Shown here one piece after another: positions 22,096 to 32,774 of a DNA stretch of 64,000 bases; position 1 is the first letter of the stretch; every line of letters starts with the position of its first letter. The position numbers and the translations under genes are program-made. The stretch is from Anadara kagoshimensis (Eukaryota; Mollusca; Bivalvia; Arcoida; Arcidae). The DNA is taken from the NCBI GenBank assembly GCA_021292105.1, contig CM037868.1, positions 36,476,876 to 36,540,875 of the forward strand. The letters run 5' to 3'. The notes beneath the pieces are model-generated. The model ran no database searches, was not told the origin of the DNA, and saw only the letters and a program-made list of their open reading frames with translations.

Positions 22096-22108
22096 CTTGA
22101 CAGTTTTT
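21980..22108 (-). CDS. HMG20A: HMG20A exon with start codon (5' UTR end plus codons 1-38)
   Basis: Acceptor tctttacag, then 13 nt of 5' UTR (AAAAACTGTCAAG), then ATGATG. It encodes [20 protein letters not shown] and an acidic FEGFDDD patch, and ends in ...GCCAC before GTAAGT, leaving two bases of codon 39. The acceptor upstream of the ATG proves an additional non-coding exon. Confidence 0.9.
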
Positions 22109-22254
22109 CTGTAAAGACAATACATGTATTTATAAGATCAATTAAGGCTAGGTTTTCACAAATATGCTAAAAATACATGTTACTTTTGAAAGAATTTCTT
22201 AGAAATGGTGATTTAAGCTACCAGGAATAGGAACATAAAATTAAGGGATTCAAT

Positions 22255-22445
22255 GGGGTTCACAGTTGTATCACGTGATCAATGTGATAAAGTTTGTGTG
22301 GGATGTTTGGAAAACGTTTACGTCTCGAGTTCCCATCATTTTTATGGGAAAACATAATTGATATGATTCCATATTATCCAATGGAAATAATGCATCAGCA
22401 CAAACTTAACAGGGTACATATATCGTGTGGTACAGCAGCAAACCC
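22255..22445. mobile_element. TIR MITE (191 bp), partner at 39232
   Basis: Begins GGGGTTCACAGTTGTATCACG and ends TCGTGTGGTACAGCAGCAAACCC, an imperfect inverted repeat with a CACGTG-like word near each end. The interior TTTGTGTGGGATGTTTGGAA and CATATTATCCAATGGAAATA match the other copy. Confidence 0.7.
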
Positions 22446-22931
22446 AGATAATGCGAAAAGCGCCGGTCCAATGGTCATGTCCGGTAAAATAGTCGTCCGT
22501 CCGCTGAAAAATCCTAGCAATCCAGACCGAATGCAAACCCCATTTAATCATTGAGACTATGTTTTTGACTCTTGGGAATTTCATTTTACTGATTTTCAGG
22601 AAAAAGCAACTGTAGTCTATTTATATTGGTTGACTCTTTTTGAGATTTTGACTCCTGATTTCCAGCTAGAAGCACAGTGTTTATATGGATCATGTGGACT
22701 GGCACTTTGAAATTTTGAAGAATTAAGTCAATTTGACGCATGAAAATCAAGGTTCAAATGGAAGCCACACAAATACAACTTATTCCCCATGTATTCCATT
22801 GGATTCACATCCATACTATGTGATATCATGCATGGAGCCATTATTTCCATTGGCTATGGAATCACATTACATTAAATTTACCTGTTGTTGGAGAGGTGAA
22901 ATATACAGAAAAAGTGACCAGGATTTTTAAA

Positions 22932-22995
22932 AACTGACCACTATGCGGGAAGGATGTTGTTATGGACAAGTGCTGTTATAGACAGGTTAGACTGT
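22932..22995. mobile_element. Tigger/pogo-like element end fragment
   Basis: GTGCTGTTATAGACAGGTTAG then ACTGTA is the inverted CAGTCTAACCTGTCTATAAC terminus. No opposite end found. Confidence 0.55.
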
Positions 22996-23289
22996 ATAGT
23001 TGATCATGTGGGTCATTTTTGAAAAGGAACCTTGGAAAAAAATTGGGAAAAATCAATCGACAAAACCCCTTGTATCAAATCTACATTAAATACATGTACA
23101 CACCACCATAAATTATGTGTAAAATTTATACAAGATATCACGAGGATATACAATCTATGCCAAAACAGGTACTTTTCTTGGGTTCTAGTTTGGCCTCAGA
23201 GGTGTTGGACTGGGTCATATAATCATAAATATAATAAAAAGAAAATCAGGACAAGTTTTCTCTATTGTGGGACAAGGGGGAAAGTAGCA

Positions 23290-23499
23290 GTCTAGATAGC
23301 ACAGTTGTTGGAGAGCTTGTCAATAGTTCATGAGGTCCCATCCGACCTTTCAGTTTTCTTCTTCGTTTTACACTTATAAGTTCTCTATAATTTGTGCTTC
23401 AAAAATGGAAATTGTAGCGATATCCAAGGGTCGTGAGTTCGAATCCAGTCAGATAATCATCAACCGATGTGCCAGAAACCTCTGCAACTGCTGTCTCAG
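23290..23499 (+). mobile_element. SINE-like sequence interrupted by the hAT-like element
   Basis: AGTTGTTGGAGAGCTTGTC with a later GTCGTGAGTTCGAATCCAG suggests a split tRNA-like head. Its continuation after the insertion would be TCTCAGTGAGCTAGCACTT at 23913. Family unknown. Confidence 0.35.
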
Positions 23500-23912
23500 C
23501 AGAGCTGCCAACTGACCTGCAACCCGCTGGTCCATCCCGCATTTACATGTGAATTCCCGCTGACCTGCCAAGATGTAGACTGACCCGCAAAAAAAGCATA
23601 GAGTTTGAGGACTTGCAGTATTCATTCATTACCATGCAAATCCATATAATATTTCGATGGGTGGACTTAGAGTCTAATCGGGATTAATTTTGTGCTGGTA
23701 GCGGGTGAAAAATCACATAATCGTGAGCTTATATATATATACTAGCTGTTACCATTTCTCTCTGAAATTAAACAGCGCACAATTTTTAATCTTCTTTTCA
23801 TTTTTCCCCGGTTCCAAATAGTGCAGCTAGCTTAGCAGTGCGCTACGTAGCTGCGAAGTTGGATGGATCTGGAACGGACCCGCAATTGCACAAAATAAGG
23901 TTGGCAGCTCTG
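23500..23912. mobile_element. hAT-like element with CAGAGCTGCCAAC termini (413 bp)
   Basis: CAGAGCTGCCAAC at the left and GTTGGCAGCTCTG at the right, with GTCTCAG on both sides (duplication of 7-8 bp). Subterminal GACCTGC/ACCCGC repeats are typical of this hAT group. No transposase. It interrupts a tRNA-like repeat whose B-box-like GTGAGTTCGAATCC lies near 23430. Confidence 0.75.
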
Positions 23913-24299
23913 TCTCAGTGAGCTAGCACTTGAAAGTTGGAGTGAAAGTTATTACCACCCCCTGGAGCCTGTTTTTTTTTTACCAGATAGAACAAAAAAA
24001 TCAAAGAAGTAAAACAGAAAAAGATATGTCTATGCAGAACTGGTCTTATCACTGTTGCGCCAAAATTTTCAAAAGCCGGGTTTGACAAAAGCTAAGAAAA
24101 TGTAGAACGAAACTTTTCATATGTCCTTGAATTTATGTGACATGCAAAATGGGAATTTTAATGTTACAAACAGAAATGTTTAGCGCATTCATTGATACAA
24201 CGTGTTTACAAGAATTTTGCTAACATGCAGAATTCTAAAAATACGCACGTGTGATTGTTGACAATTTACAATTGTTCCTTAGAGGGGGATATCTTCATT

Positions 24300-24620
24300 T
24301 CGTACAAATGGCGAACTTGGCATCAAGCGGATTAATTTTAGAACAGTATAGTTCCGGCTATAAAATAGTTCTCAATCAAATATGAAATATTTTGAACTTC
24401 TCTGGAAGAATACCAATATGAATAAATAACTCTAATAAATATTAATTTAATTTTATGCTACCATTACATATTTGATTAAAAATAGGAAAAATATTTTGTA
24501 GGTCAGCGGAACAATTTTTACCGGAAGTGCTGTTGTTAGGCACTCACAAAGAAAGATGTGGTTTCACTTTGTCTAAAATTCTTTATATGCAACTCAACGT
24601 GATGGCTGCTCGGTAAGGTA
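24300..24620. promoter_or_regulatory. Candidate bidirectional promoter with a plus-strand first coding exon
   Basis: CCGGAAGTG (24521-24529) is a canonical ETS-family site, typical of TATA-less housekeeping promoters. On the plus strand, ATGGCTGCTCG followed by GTAAGG (ATG at 24602, donor at 24613) looks like a very short first coding exon (M-A-A-R), but no next exon was found. On the minus strand, CACTTCCG followed by GTAAAA (exon end 24522) could be the missing HMG20A 5' UTR exon, about 2.4 kb upstream of the coding start. An AAATGGCG motif at about 24307 resembles a YY1 site. All inferred from motifs. Confidence 0.35.
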
Positions 24621-24729
24621 TTATGCATCAATATTTATTTTTTCTATTATTTAGATATCTTATTTAGTCATTATTTGTCTATTTCAGAACCGCGAAGTAG
24701 ATACAAAGATTTTTTTGTATTATTTGCAG

Positions 24730-24752
24730 TAGCCCGAGATTCCTCTGGCCCG

Positions 24753-24785
<33 letters not shown>

Positions 24786-25371
24786 CAATTTCGGGCCAGA
24801 GATCGGGCTTCATTATTTTACATAACGTGATGCCGTTGAAATCCTACGGCAGGGTAAGATTTAATTTGGCGGATATGTTCACTTTATTTTCACGGGCATT
24901 GGGTAATGAACCAGTCAGATCGCTTACCTGAACCTTTATTTACAAGAATCCATCGAAAAAACTACGTGGCAACTCCGTTTTATATCCATTCCAGCCATAT
25001 AAATCCAACACTTGTGTATCAGAAAAGGGAGACTTTAACCCGCGAGATCTCGCGTTATTTGAATATCATAACATAAAAAATGGCGAGATGATGAAGGATG
25101 TGTTGGATTTATATGGCTGGAATGGATATAAAACGGAGTTGCCACGTAGTTTTTTCGATGGATTCTTGTAAATAAAGGTTCAGGTAAGCGATCTGACTGG
25201 TTCATTACCCAATGCCCGTGAAAATAAAGTGAACATATCCGCCAAATTAAATCTTACCCTGCCGTAGGATTTCAACGGCATCACGTTATGTAAAATAATG
25301 AAGCCCGATCTCTGGCCCGAAATTGATAAAAAAAAAAAAAAAAAAATTCGGGCCAGAGGAATCTCGGGCTA
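24730..25371. mobile_element. 642-bp palindromic foldback element with 9-bp target duplication (MULE-like)
   Basis: Left arm 24730-25011 and right arm 25100-25371 are inverted copies, identical by eye except for the length of one T/A homopolymer. The spacer is 88 bp. TATTTGCAG flanks it at 24721-24729 and 25372-25380. A 9-bp duplication with long terminal inverted repeats fits Mutator-like elements. Each arm has its own nested hairpin (AGCCCGAGATTCCTCTGGCC against GGGCCAGAGATCGGGCT) and, read outward from the centre, a 28-codon frame with LYGWNGYKTELPRSFFDGFL and a CAG|GTAAGC donor-like site. No transposase. Confidence 0.85.
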
Positions 25372-25379
25372 TATTTGCA

Positions 25380-26080
25380 GATACTTGTTTACATTTCACA
25401 TGTTTCAGTTTTTGATTCCATTCATTCAGCATGATTTGCATTCTAGTTTGGAGTATTCGACGGATTTGTCCATTTTTGAGAAAAATGTACGAATAAAATT
25501 AAAATAACCGATTCCACGGATTTTTCTCCCTATGACAGATTTTTAAACCCCCTTTTCCAGTTTGTGTGTTAACTTGTTTGTTAAAAATGTACTAACAGTA
25601 TAATATCATATTTAAAAAAATTACAAAAATTATGGCTTTGTGTGTTAAAAATGTACCATTCCGAAGATATTAAGAGCTTATTAGTCAGCCTGAAAATGAC
25701 TGGACCAGAACCATGAGAAATAATGATTTAATTCAAAAAATGCTTCTTCTTCTTGGTATTAATGAATTTCATGTCAGTCAGCAAGTAAACGTTTCAATAT
25801 ATTTTCTTAAAAATAATGGAGAATCTATGATATTTGTAACCATGGCATATTTGTGATGTTTAAAGTAGTTATGATAAGTTAATTAAAATTTGATACATCT
25901 TTTTCAACAGTTCATTATTAGTTTTACCAAGTCAATGAGAGAATCCCTTGCCTGTCATCATAAGATCAGTCTTGTAACTTGTAGAGCTTCACAATGGTTT
26001 ACCCAAAGCAGTTCTGATATAAAAACTGCAGACCAATTTTAATTATCAGCAAGATTGACTGGAGCAATGTGAAATAAAAT
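25380..26080. other. No gene seen
   Basis: AT-rich DNA with short frames only. It would be intron if the M-A-A-R exon at 24602 is real. Confidence 0.45.
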
Positions 26081-26320
26081 ACCATACCCCAGGACATTCA
26101 ACACAACACAAATGAAGGTTAATGATTTTGATTTCCTCTACTATCCCAAAGGCAGAACTTCAAATGAAAAAAATCGTTACCGAGTCTTAAACACACACAC
26201 ACAAGGATATTTTAGTTAATGGTTTTCTCTTGGCACTCATATTTCCTCTACCATCCCAAAGACAGAACTAACCACTTCATTAAAGTGAAAAATCTAAACT
26301 GGGGCTTAAATACACCACCC
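26080..26320 (+). mobile_element. Degenerate SINE-2 tail copies
   Basis: Two blocks of TTTCCTCTACTATCCCAAAG and TTTCCTCTACCATCCCAAAG, each followed by a decayed AAGTGAAAAATCTAAACTGGG tail. Confidence 0.5.
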
Positions 26321-26814
26321 TCATTAGGAAAAGGATGTTATGGTTAGGTTTTATGTTTTGATGTAGATATTTGGTATTGTAATAACTTTTTAACACTAAA
26401 TAAAATTAATTGATGATATCTCCAGGATTTCCAAATCACAAAATCACAAATTTACCAAACTACAGACTACAATAATGAAGATTATTGATATAATTTTCAA
26501 TGTCTGTGCATTAACTTGTGAGCACTCGAAAAATCCTAACTGGGGCATAAAATACTTTACTCATTTCCAAATGAAATATTGTGAAAATGACAAATTTTTG
26601 TGAGGGATTCAATATTCCCATTTCTATATTCATAGAAGTCAATAGCAAAAGAAATTTTACTTACAAACATTTTGAAGATTTTCAATTTGGATTTATTTAT
26701 TTACAAAATTCAGTTTCATGAAATTGTCTATTGTCAATTTGTTTTAAAAATAAAAGATTGATTGAATTTGAACTCCATGAATATTATTTAATGATTCTAT
26801 GGTGATTTAAAAGG

Positions 26815-27392
26815 CAGTGCTCCAAGAAGCCTAGTAAATACTCGAAATTTGCGACCAAAAATCGGATTTTGCGACTACAAATTGTGAGATGATCGCCATT
26901 ATGCCAAATAATTTTTTGAGTTTGGCCACTAAAAATTAGGAAATCCAGAAATTTTGTTCATGGCCCGTCACCCAACATGAAAAATAGTGCCGCCATCAAT
27001 AATATCTTAAAAGCGCTTGAATCAAAGCAGGTGACTTTATAGTTTGAAGTGCATAACTGACCGTGATCTAATTTTGCATAATGGCAGCCAAACGGCAAAA
27101 ATCACTTTTTGATTTGGGTTTTTCTGGCGATCAGCCTAAAGATCATCGCCGGCTGAAGAAAAGAAGTAGAAAATAAGTGAAAATAGAAGTTTCAAACGTG
27201 AATGGCTTAGTGAGTTTACATGGCTAGAGTAGGTATCTGAAGATGATCACATGTTTTGCAAATTAGAAAGAATATTTATAAGGTTTGGCCACCAAGAATT
27301 TTACCTGGCGACAAAAATCTTAAAATGGCTTCTAAAAATTTTTAATTATTAGCCATGTGGCTACCAGTTTTCAAAACCTGCTTGGAGCACTG
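26815..27392 (+). mobile_element. hAT-like element with TTF-type finger remnant (578 bp)
   Basis: Termini CAGTGCTCCAAG and CTTGGAGCACTG. The 27081-27176 frame starts MAAKRQKSLFDLGFSGDQ, and a shifted frame downstream reads EWLSEFTWLE, a stop, then MFCKL, resembling the N-terminal finger region of ZNF862-like hAT proteins. The flanks (TTAAAAGG and AAAGGGAT) do not form a clean duplication. Confidence 0.65.
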
Positions 27393-27399
27393 AAAGGGA

Positions 27400-28690
27400 T
27401 ATAAAACCTGAATTATTCAATCCTGAACATTGACAAGCCTATTTTAAAACTATCAGCAGATTTTCTCTAAGTTATTTTTAATTAGACTTTTATGAATTAA
27501 GCTTATGTGATTGGTTACTTCTAATAATTATTTGCATTTTATTGGTTGTTAAATGACTTAAGCTGATTTGATTGGTTGATTCGACGTATAATCTGGATTT
27601 TATTGGTTCTTACTCATCCAATGGATAATAAAAATGTCAGTCATTTGAATTAATCTTTTTATGTGCAATGTTTAGCTCGGTTTAAGAAAATTTGGCCGGG
27701 GATTAGTATTATGGGTACATTTGCAAAAAAAAAAAAAAAAAAACCAATAAAATATATCATTTGGACAAATTCTTAGTAAAATTGGTCCCCATTCCACATT
27801 TAAGTTATTTCACCCATATTGATGCAGTCAGTTTTGAAATGATTGAGGAAACCAGATTATCCATAGAAAACCATCCTTGGGTAGTTGAGCTGAAAACTTT
27901 CTAATACAATCGATATCCTTGAACGTACCTGGTCAGGATTTGAGAGAAGCTTTGATTTTGTAAAGTTTATTAAAAAATGACAGAAATGACTTTAAAATAT
28001 TGTGGCAAGAATGAAATTGTGAGGTACATGGTAAAGTCATCAAGGAACAGTAAAAAGAGATTTTGCTGTATTTATTTTTTGCTTAAGTATTAAAATAAGA
28101 ACTTAACAAAATGTTCTTATGATTGATTATTGTGCATTTTGTATTTGTATTTATGTTTTTCTAGTTACAAACAACATATTTTGCTTGTCTTTTTGTGAAC
28201 TTTAGCAGTTGATATGAAACGAAAATGTGGAATCTTGAATAATAGACTTGCATACTAAACAATATAATTTAGCAAACTTTTGGTATTTTTTTATATTTAT
28301 TGTCATACATTATCATGAATTTGATTTATTGTGCAGTTTTTCCTAATGTCTGATTAAAATTTAAAGTTTAATGAAACTGATGCTGGATCTGGCTTAAATA
28401 TGAGGATTTTGTGCTTGTTTTTATGTTGATTAGAACTGTTATACTTGTAAAATTAAAACTTTACAAAACATTGTTATAATAATTGTAAAATGATGCAGAA
28501 TAAGTCTTAATTTATTGTACATTTTAGTTGTGTTTGTATATTTGTGTTACTTCAGTCAGCAGATGTGTATTTTTGTTCTTGTTTTTCATGTTAGCTAGAT
28601 CAGTTGATAAGAAACAGAAACAGAGGTGTTTTGACTGACAGGGGCTAATTGTTTATTTATTAGTAATAGTGGTTATAGTGTCTGGCCAGT
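27400..28690. other. No gene seen
   Basis: AT-rich DNA; a poly-A run at 27725-27743 and decayed SINE-like words near 27830. No coding segment. Confidence 0.45.
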
Positions 28691-28696
28691 ATGTGG

Positions 28697-29410
28697 TCAT
28701 TTAGGGTCAGTGGTTTAGCTAGGTCAGCTGCTGGTGATGATGAGTTTGTTTATTTGTAGATTGTGAGAAATAAGGAAGCTGTGCGTAATGTTTTTTTTGC
28801 TGTTGATCATCAAATGAGGTTCCATATAGGATAACCTGAGAAGGTACAGGTAGAAATGTATTTTGTCATGGTCATTTAGGGCAGTTTGATTGCTGGGGAT
28901 GATGCGTTTGTATATTTGTAGATTGTGAGAAATAGGTTTTTACTGTTGGTCATCTGGAGGGGTTCTGTATGGGGTAATCTGGATCGGTAGAAACTGTGGT
29001 CTCTTTCAGTGATTGAGGATCATTTGATTGCCGGTGATGATGAGTTTGTTTATATACAGATAGATTGTAATAAATAAGGAAGCTGTGTGTAATGTTTTTT
29101 ATGTTGGTCATCTAGGGAGGTTCCTTAAGGGTTATCAGCATAGGTCAATTTAGTCAGTAGAAATATGGTCATTATAACATGTATAAGGGTTTGGTCAGGG
29201 TCATTTAGGGTCATTTGATTGTTGATGATGAGTTTGTCTATATATAAATTGTGAGAAATAAGGGAGCTGTGTGCAATGTTTTCTACTGTTGGTCATGGGG
29301 GGGTCCTTACGGGGTAACCAGCATACCCGTAGATACATTTATTGGAAATGATGATCACTATAAGTGTATGATTAGGGTCATTTGATTGCTGGTGCAGGTT
29401 TCATTTATAT
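28697..29410. repeat. Degenerate tandem repeat, ~150-190-bp units, four copies plus a part
   Basis: Each unit runs TCATTTAGGGTCATTTGATT, GATGATGAGTTTGTTTATTT, AATAAGGAAGCTGTGTG, TGTTGGTCATC, GGGGTAACC. Confidence 0.8.
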
Positions 29411-29424
29411 ACCATGTGGGAAGT

Positions 29425-29650
29425 TGTGGGTTAATGTATTTTAACCAGCCATTATTTATCAGGTGAACGTTTCAGGTATTTTGTGTTGTATTAATCAAAT
29501 TAATTACAGCATTTTAACCAGGCATTACCTATTTACCAGGTGAGCATTTCGGGCCTTTTGTGTTGTATTCACCAAATTTATTATAGCATTTCAAACAGTT
29601 GTTATTTATCAGGTGAGCACTCCAGGCCAAATTGACCTCTTGTGTTGTAT
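29425..29650. repeat. ~75-bp tandem repeat, three copies
   Basis: Unit: TTTATCAGGTGAGCATTTC then TTTTGTGTTGTATTAACCAA and ATTATAGCATTTTAACCAG. Confidence 0.8.
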
Positions 29651-30063
29651 AAATAAATTCCACATTATATTGTCTGTGTATAAAATTACATCAATCATGT
29701 TAATATTGTTAATTTCTATAATTATGGTATCAGAGTTAGCTCAATCATTACCCCTTATTCAAAACTCTTTATTATGGCAATGTATTAAAAAGTCGTTAAT
29801 TTTAAATATTTTTAAAGCAAGGCTATAGAGTTTAAAGTAAAAATAGAAATCCAATAAACACATAGTGGAGAATAGTAATGGTGTTTTATGTCCCATATTA
29901 TTTCTGAGCTGGTAGAGGAAACCAAAGTGCCAAGAGAAAATATTGTAGTGTATTAAGAGTCATTTATTTGTTAAATATTTTTAAAGCAAGGCTATAGAGT
30001 TTAAAGTAAAAATAGAATCTTAATTAACACTACCCAATATTATATTGTGGAGTATAATAATAG

Positions 30064-30173
30064 AGTTGAGTAATGGTGTTTAATGTCCCAGCCAAGCACA
30101 TTTTACTTACATCAAGACGTCACCAGCTATAGGAGAAGGTGCAGAAATTTTGCCAGTGTGCGCTGATGGCATT
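30064..30173 (-). mobile_element. SINE-1 3' half, left of an insertion
   Basis: GTTGAGTAATGGTGTTTAAT to GATGGCATTT, after which the SINE stops. The missing 5' half continues near 31121, so one SINE appears split. Confidence 0.75.
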
Positions 30174-31120
30174 TTTGTACAGCGTTTCACGATAGTAAAC
30201 GCGTACTTTGCTATCGCTTTCTTCCAAGATATCGAGCTTCTTTGCTATGAAATTATAAGATATGAGTACACATGGAAATAGTGCGCCTGGTAAATGAGCG
30301 TGAAAGAAGTATATCTGTTTTATCGTGAGATATGTATTCTGAGACGGGTAATGCATTTGGTTACATATGCACATTTGGAATAAATTTTCGGAATACATTT
30401 CGGAATCAAGTAAAATATTGCGACGGGATGTATCTAATAATTTCTGCAATTTGGCGAACTGATCTCATGTTTACAATAAAAAGTAGTCCGAGAAGTTTGC
30501 GTCCTACGATGTAAAATCATAACTTTTTATGAAATGAACAGCAACGGCAGGTTGATTTAATTAATTCTTCGTGAAATCTACGGAAATTTAAATTTATTTT
30601 GAAGGTTATGATAACGTATTTTGATGTTGAGGCAATTGTGTCATATTTTAAAACTGTTTATCGATTAGATTTCACTTTCGTGAAAGGGAGATAATTTGTA
30701 CAGTGTTGTGTGCAAATGACCACACGTGGATTTTAAATACTTCACCATTCACATGAAACGGGAATATTGTGAGTGATAATCAGCAGTTAATTAAAACCCA
30801 GATTAACAGCAAATGATCCAGTTACATACAACCGCTAGAATGTACCCCCTCATAGCGACGGTAGGATCTGCAAAACTCTACTTTCTCTCTATCTGAAATG
30901 ACAAAACGATCGGGTACAACTTTATTAAATTTTAATAAAGATTGTCTTTTTCATATATTTATGAAATTATTATTTTCTACCATTTAATTCAGCAATACAT
31001 GGTTTGGTACATTGTTTCTTTTTCCATGCATAGATGCATAGATCCCCACCCCCCCCCCCCTTATTTTTGGTTATGTTCTGTCTTGCCACAACACCATTTT
31101 CCCAACTACGCTGTACAACA
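30174..31120. mobile_element. Candidate ~947-bp TIR insertion inside a SINE-1
   Basis: TTGTACAGCGT at the left and ACGCTGTACAA at the right bound the segment separating two complementary halves of one SINE-1. It contains a minus-strand open frame (30449-30120, running into the SINE) of unknown identity, a CCCCCCCCCCC run near 31050, and no recognised transposase. The target duplication is unclear. Confidence 0.4.
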
Positions 31121-31345
31121 GCACGGCAGTGCTATGTTTCGTTGTGCCAAGCCTACCATGACACGGGACCTTTTTATTTTAAGTTCCCATCCGAAAGAAC
31201 TGACTTTAATTTCATAATGCCGAGTGCTTGGCGAAGGAACAGTTACTACCCACTTTCAAGTCTTGGGGCAGACCCATTTGGGGCTCAAACCAACAGCCTC
31301 TAACTTACAGCGCAAGTACTCTACCAAATGAGCTACCACAGAGGT
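31121..31345 (-). mobile_element. SINE-1 5' half, right of the insertion
   Basis: CGTTGTGCCAAGCCTACCATG, AAGTTCCCATCCGAAAGAAC and the tRNA-like head (minus GGTAGCTCATTTGGTAGAGT). Confidence 0.85.
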
Positions 31346-31480
31346 AGTGTAGTAATGGTGTTTTATGTCCCAGTCAACATGGTCAAAGTAGATCATTTTA
31401 TTTATAGAGCCATTCAGTTCTGGGTTTTAGAGGAAACCAGAGTGCCAAGAGAAAGCCACTGACTTGTTGTAAGGCTTGCC
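31345..31480 (-). mobile_element. SINE-2 tail fragment
   Basis: GTTTTATGTCCCAGTCAACA, CATTCAGTTCTGGGTTTTAG and GAGGAAACCAGAGTGCC. Confidence 0.6.
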
Positions 31481-31841
31481 TGGCGCTCCAGATTGTGGAC
31501 GTGGTAAAATAACTTTGGAAATCTTGATTAAATAAAAATAACTTTGAAAATATTGATAAAATAAAATATGAAATATGCAGAAAATATAACAAAATTGTGA
31601 TACATGTATATATATATATATATTCTTGTATATTTTGAATAATGCATAATTATGTAATGAATAAAAATCACCAAGGTTAGAGTGGTGACAGACTTTTGGA
31701 AAGCGACCTCACATACACCCTTCTCTTACAAAGATATGCCAGACTTACATGTAGATTCATACCTAGATGATGTTAACTGCTTTGATCCATGAGTACGTAC
31801 TTTAGACCATCCAGTCACCAAAGCCCCCTAGATAAAGTAGG

Positions 31842-32198
31842 TTGGTTGGTTGAATGTTGCTTAACGTCACATTAGCAATTTTTCAGCTATTTGCGAACTA
31901 CTTTATTAATCTCTATGGATTAATCTATGAACAAGTTTGTGTATGCAAGTGAAGTGCAAGTGTGTTGTCTGGTCTGTCTTGTACTAGCGCACACGCTGGG
32001 CTAGCTCACTGAGACAATACACCGCAGATGAGCGTACCACTCCCCCAGTCTGTTATACTGATACCAGGTGAACCAGTAAAGGCCAACGAAATGGAACATT
32101 CACTTTCCAACATGTGGTCCGAGGAGGACTTGAACTCACAGCAGCAGGACCCTGGATTTTAAGACTGACGTCTTATCCATAGGCCACTGCAGCCTCCT
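31842..32198 (-). mobile_element. tRNA-derived SINE-3, complete (357 bp), 13-bp target duplication
   Basis: TAGATAAAGTAGG flanks it at 31829-31841 and 32199-32211. Minus strand: head GGAGGCTGCAGTGGCCTATGG with B-box-like GTGAGTTCAAGTCC, body with ACTGGTTCACCTGGTATCAG, and tail ending GACGTTAAGCAACATTCAAC. Confidence 0.92.
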
Positions 32199-32319
32199 TA
32201 GATAAAGTAGGGTAATGATCCATAATTTTCTCTCATTGAAACATATCCATTTGAAGTATGGATATCATAATACTTTATCATAATCATGATGATGTAGATC
32301 TATCATTACACCCCTTGGG

Positions 32320-32427
32320 ATTATATAATAAAGTAATATGGTTTTATTCTCAAGTCAAGGCTCTTCCACTTTATCAAAGCATTCTGTTTAGGGATGGTAG
32401 AGGAAACTGGAATATCCAGAGAAAACT
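32320..32427 (-). mobile_element. SINE-2 tail, left part, split by SINE-1
   Basis: GTTTTATTCTCAAGTCAAGG to CCAGAGAAAACT. It resumes at 32775 after the SINE-1 insertion. Confidence 0.7.
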
Positions 32428-32774
32428 GTACCACTGTGGTAGACCAGTTGGTAGAATGCTTGCTCCATAAATGGGAGGTCGCGGGTTTGAGTCCCAACCG
32501 GGTCTGATCCACGACTTTAAAGTGGGTACTGACTGTTCTTTCACCAACCACTCGGTATTACAAAATGAAAGTCACGGTTCTTTCGGATGGGAACTTAAAA
32601 TAAACTAGGTCCCGTGTCACGGTGGGCTTGGCACGATAAAGAACCCTGCTGTATAATGCCAACAGTGCAATGCACAGGCAAAATTTCTGCACCTTCATCT
32701 ATAACTGGCAATGTCTCGATATAAGTGAAATATTCTTGACGGGGATGCTAAACACCATTACTAAACTCAACTCA
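32428..32774 (+). mobile_element. SINE-1, complete (347 bp), 10-bp target duplication
   Basis: AGAGAAAACT flanks it at 32418-32427 and 32775-32784, which defines the full length. Order: tRNA-like head (A box slightly decayed, TAGACCAGTTGGTAGAATG; B box GCGGGTTTGAGTCCC), unique body, then tail CTCGATATAAGTGAAATATT and ACACCATTACTAAACTCAAC. Confidence 0.93.

Noticed and set aside
22294-22584. ORFs of 80-86 residues on both strands
   Set aside because: They lie across a TIR MITE whose second copy (39232) does not keep the frame.
24730-25371. Idea that the palindrome is a duplicated promoter or a hairpin sequencing artefact
   Set aside because: The exact 9-bp target duplication at its edges is better explained by transposition; an artefact remains possible and is noted in the finding.
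28697-29650. CRISPR-like appearance of evenly spaced repeats (also 32935 and 36524)
   Set aside because: Repeats are degenerate and contiguous with no unique spacers, and the genome is eukaryotic.
29613-29828. 71-residue hydrophobic ORF
   Set aside because: Overlaps a minisatellite unit and has no further support; AT-rich DNA often gives Ile/Leu-rich frames.
30120-30449. 109-residue minus-strand ORF
   Set aside because: Its C-terminal part is SINE-1 sequence and the rest lies in an unidentified insertion; no homology recognised, so not called as a gene.
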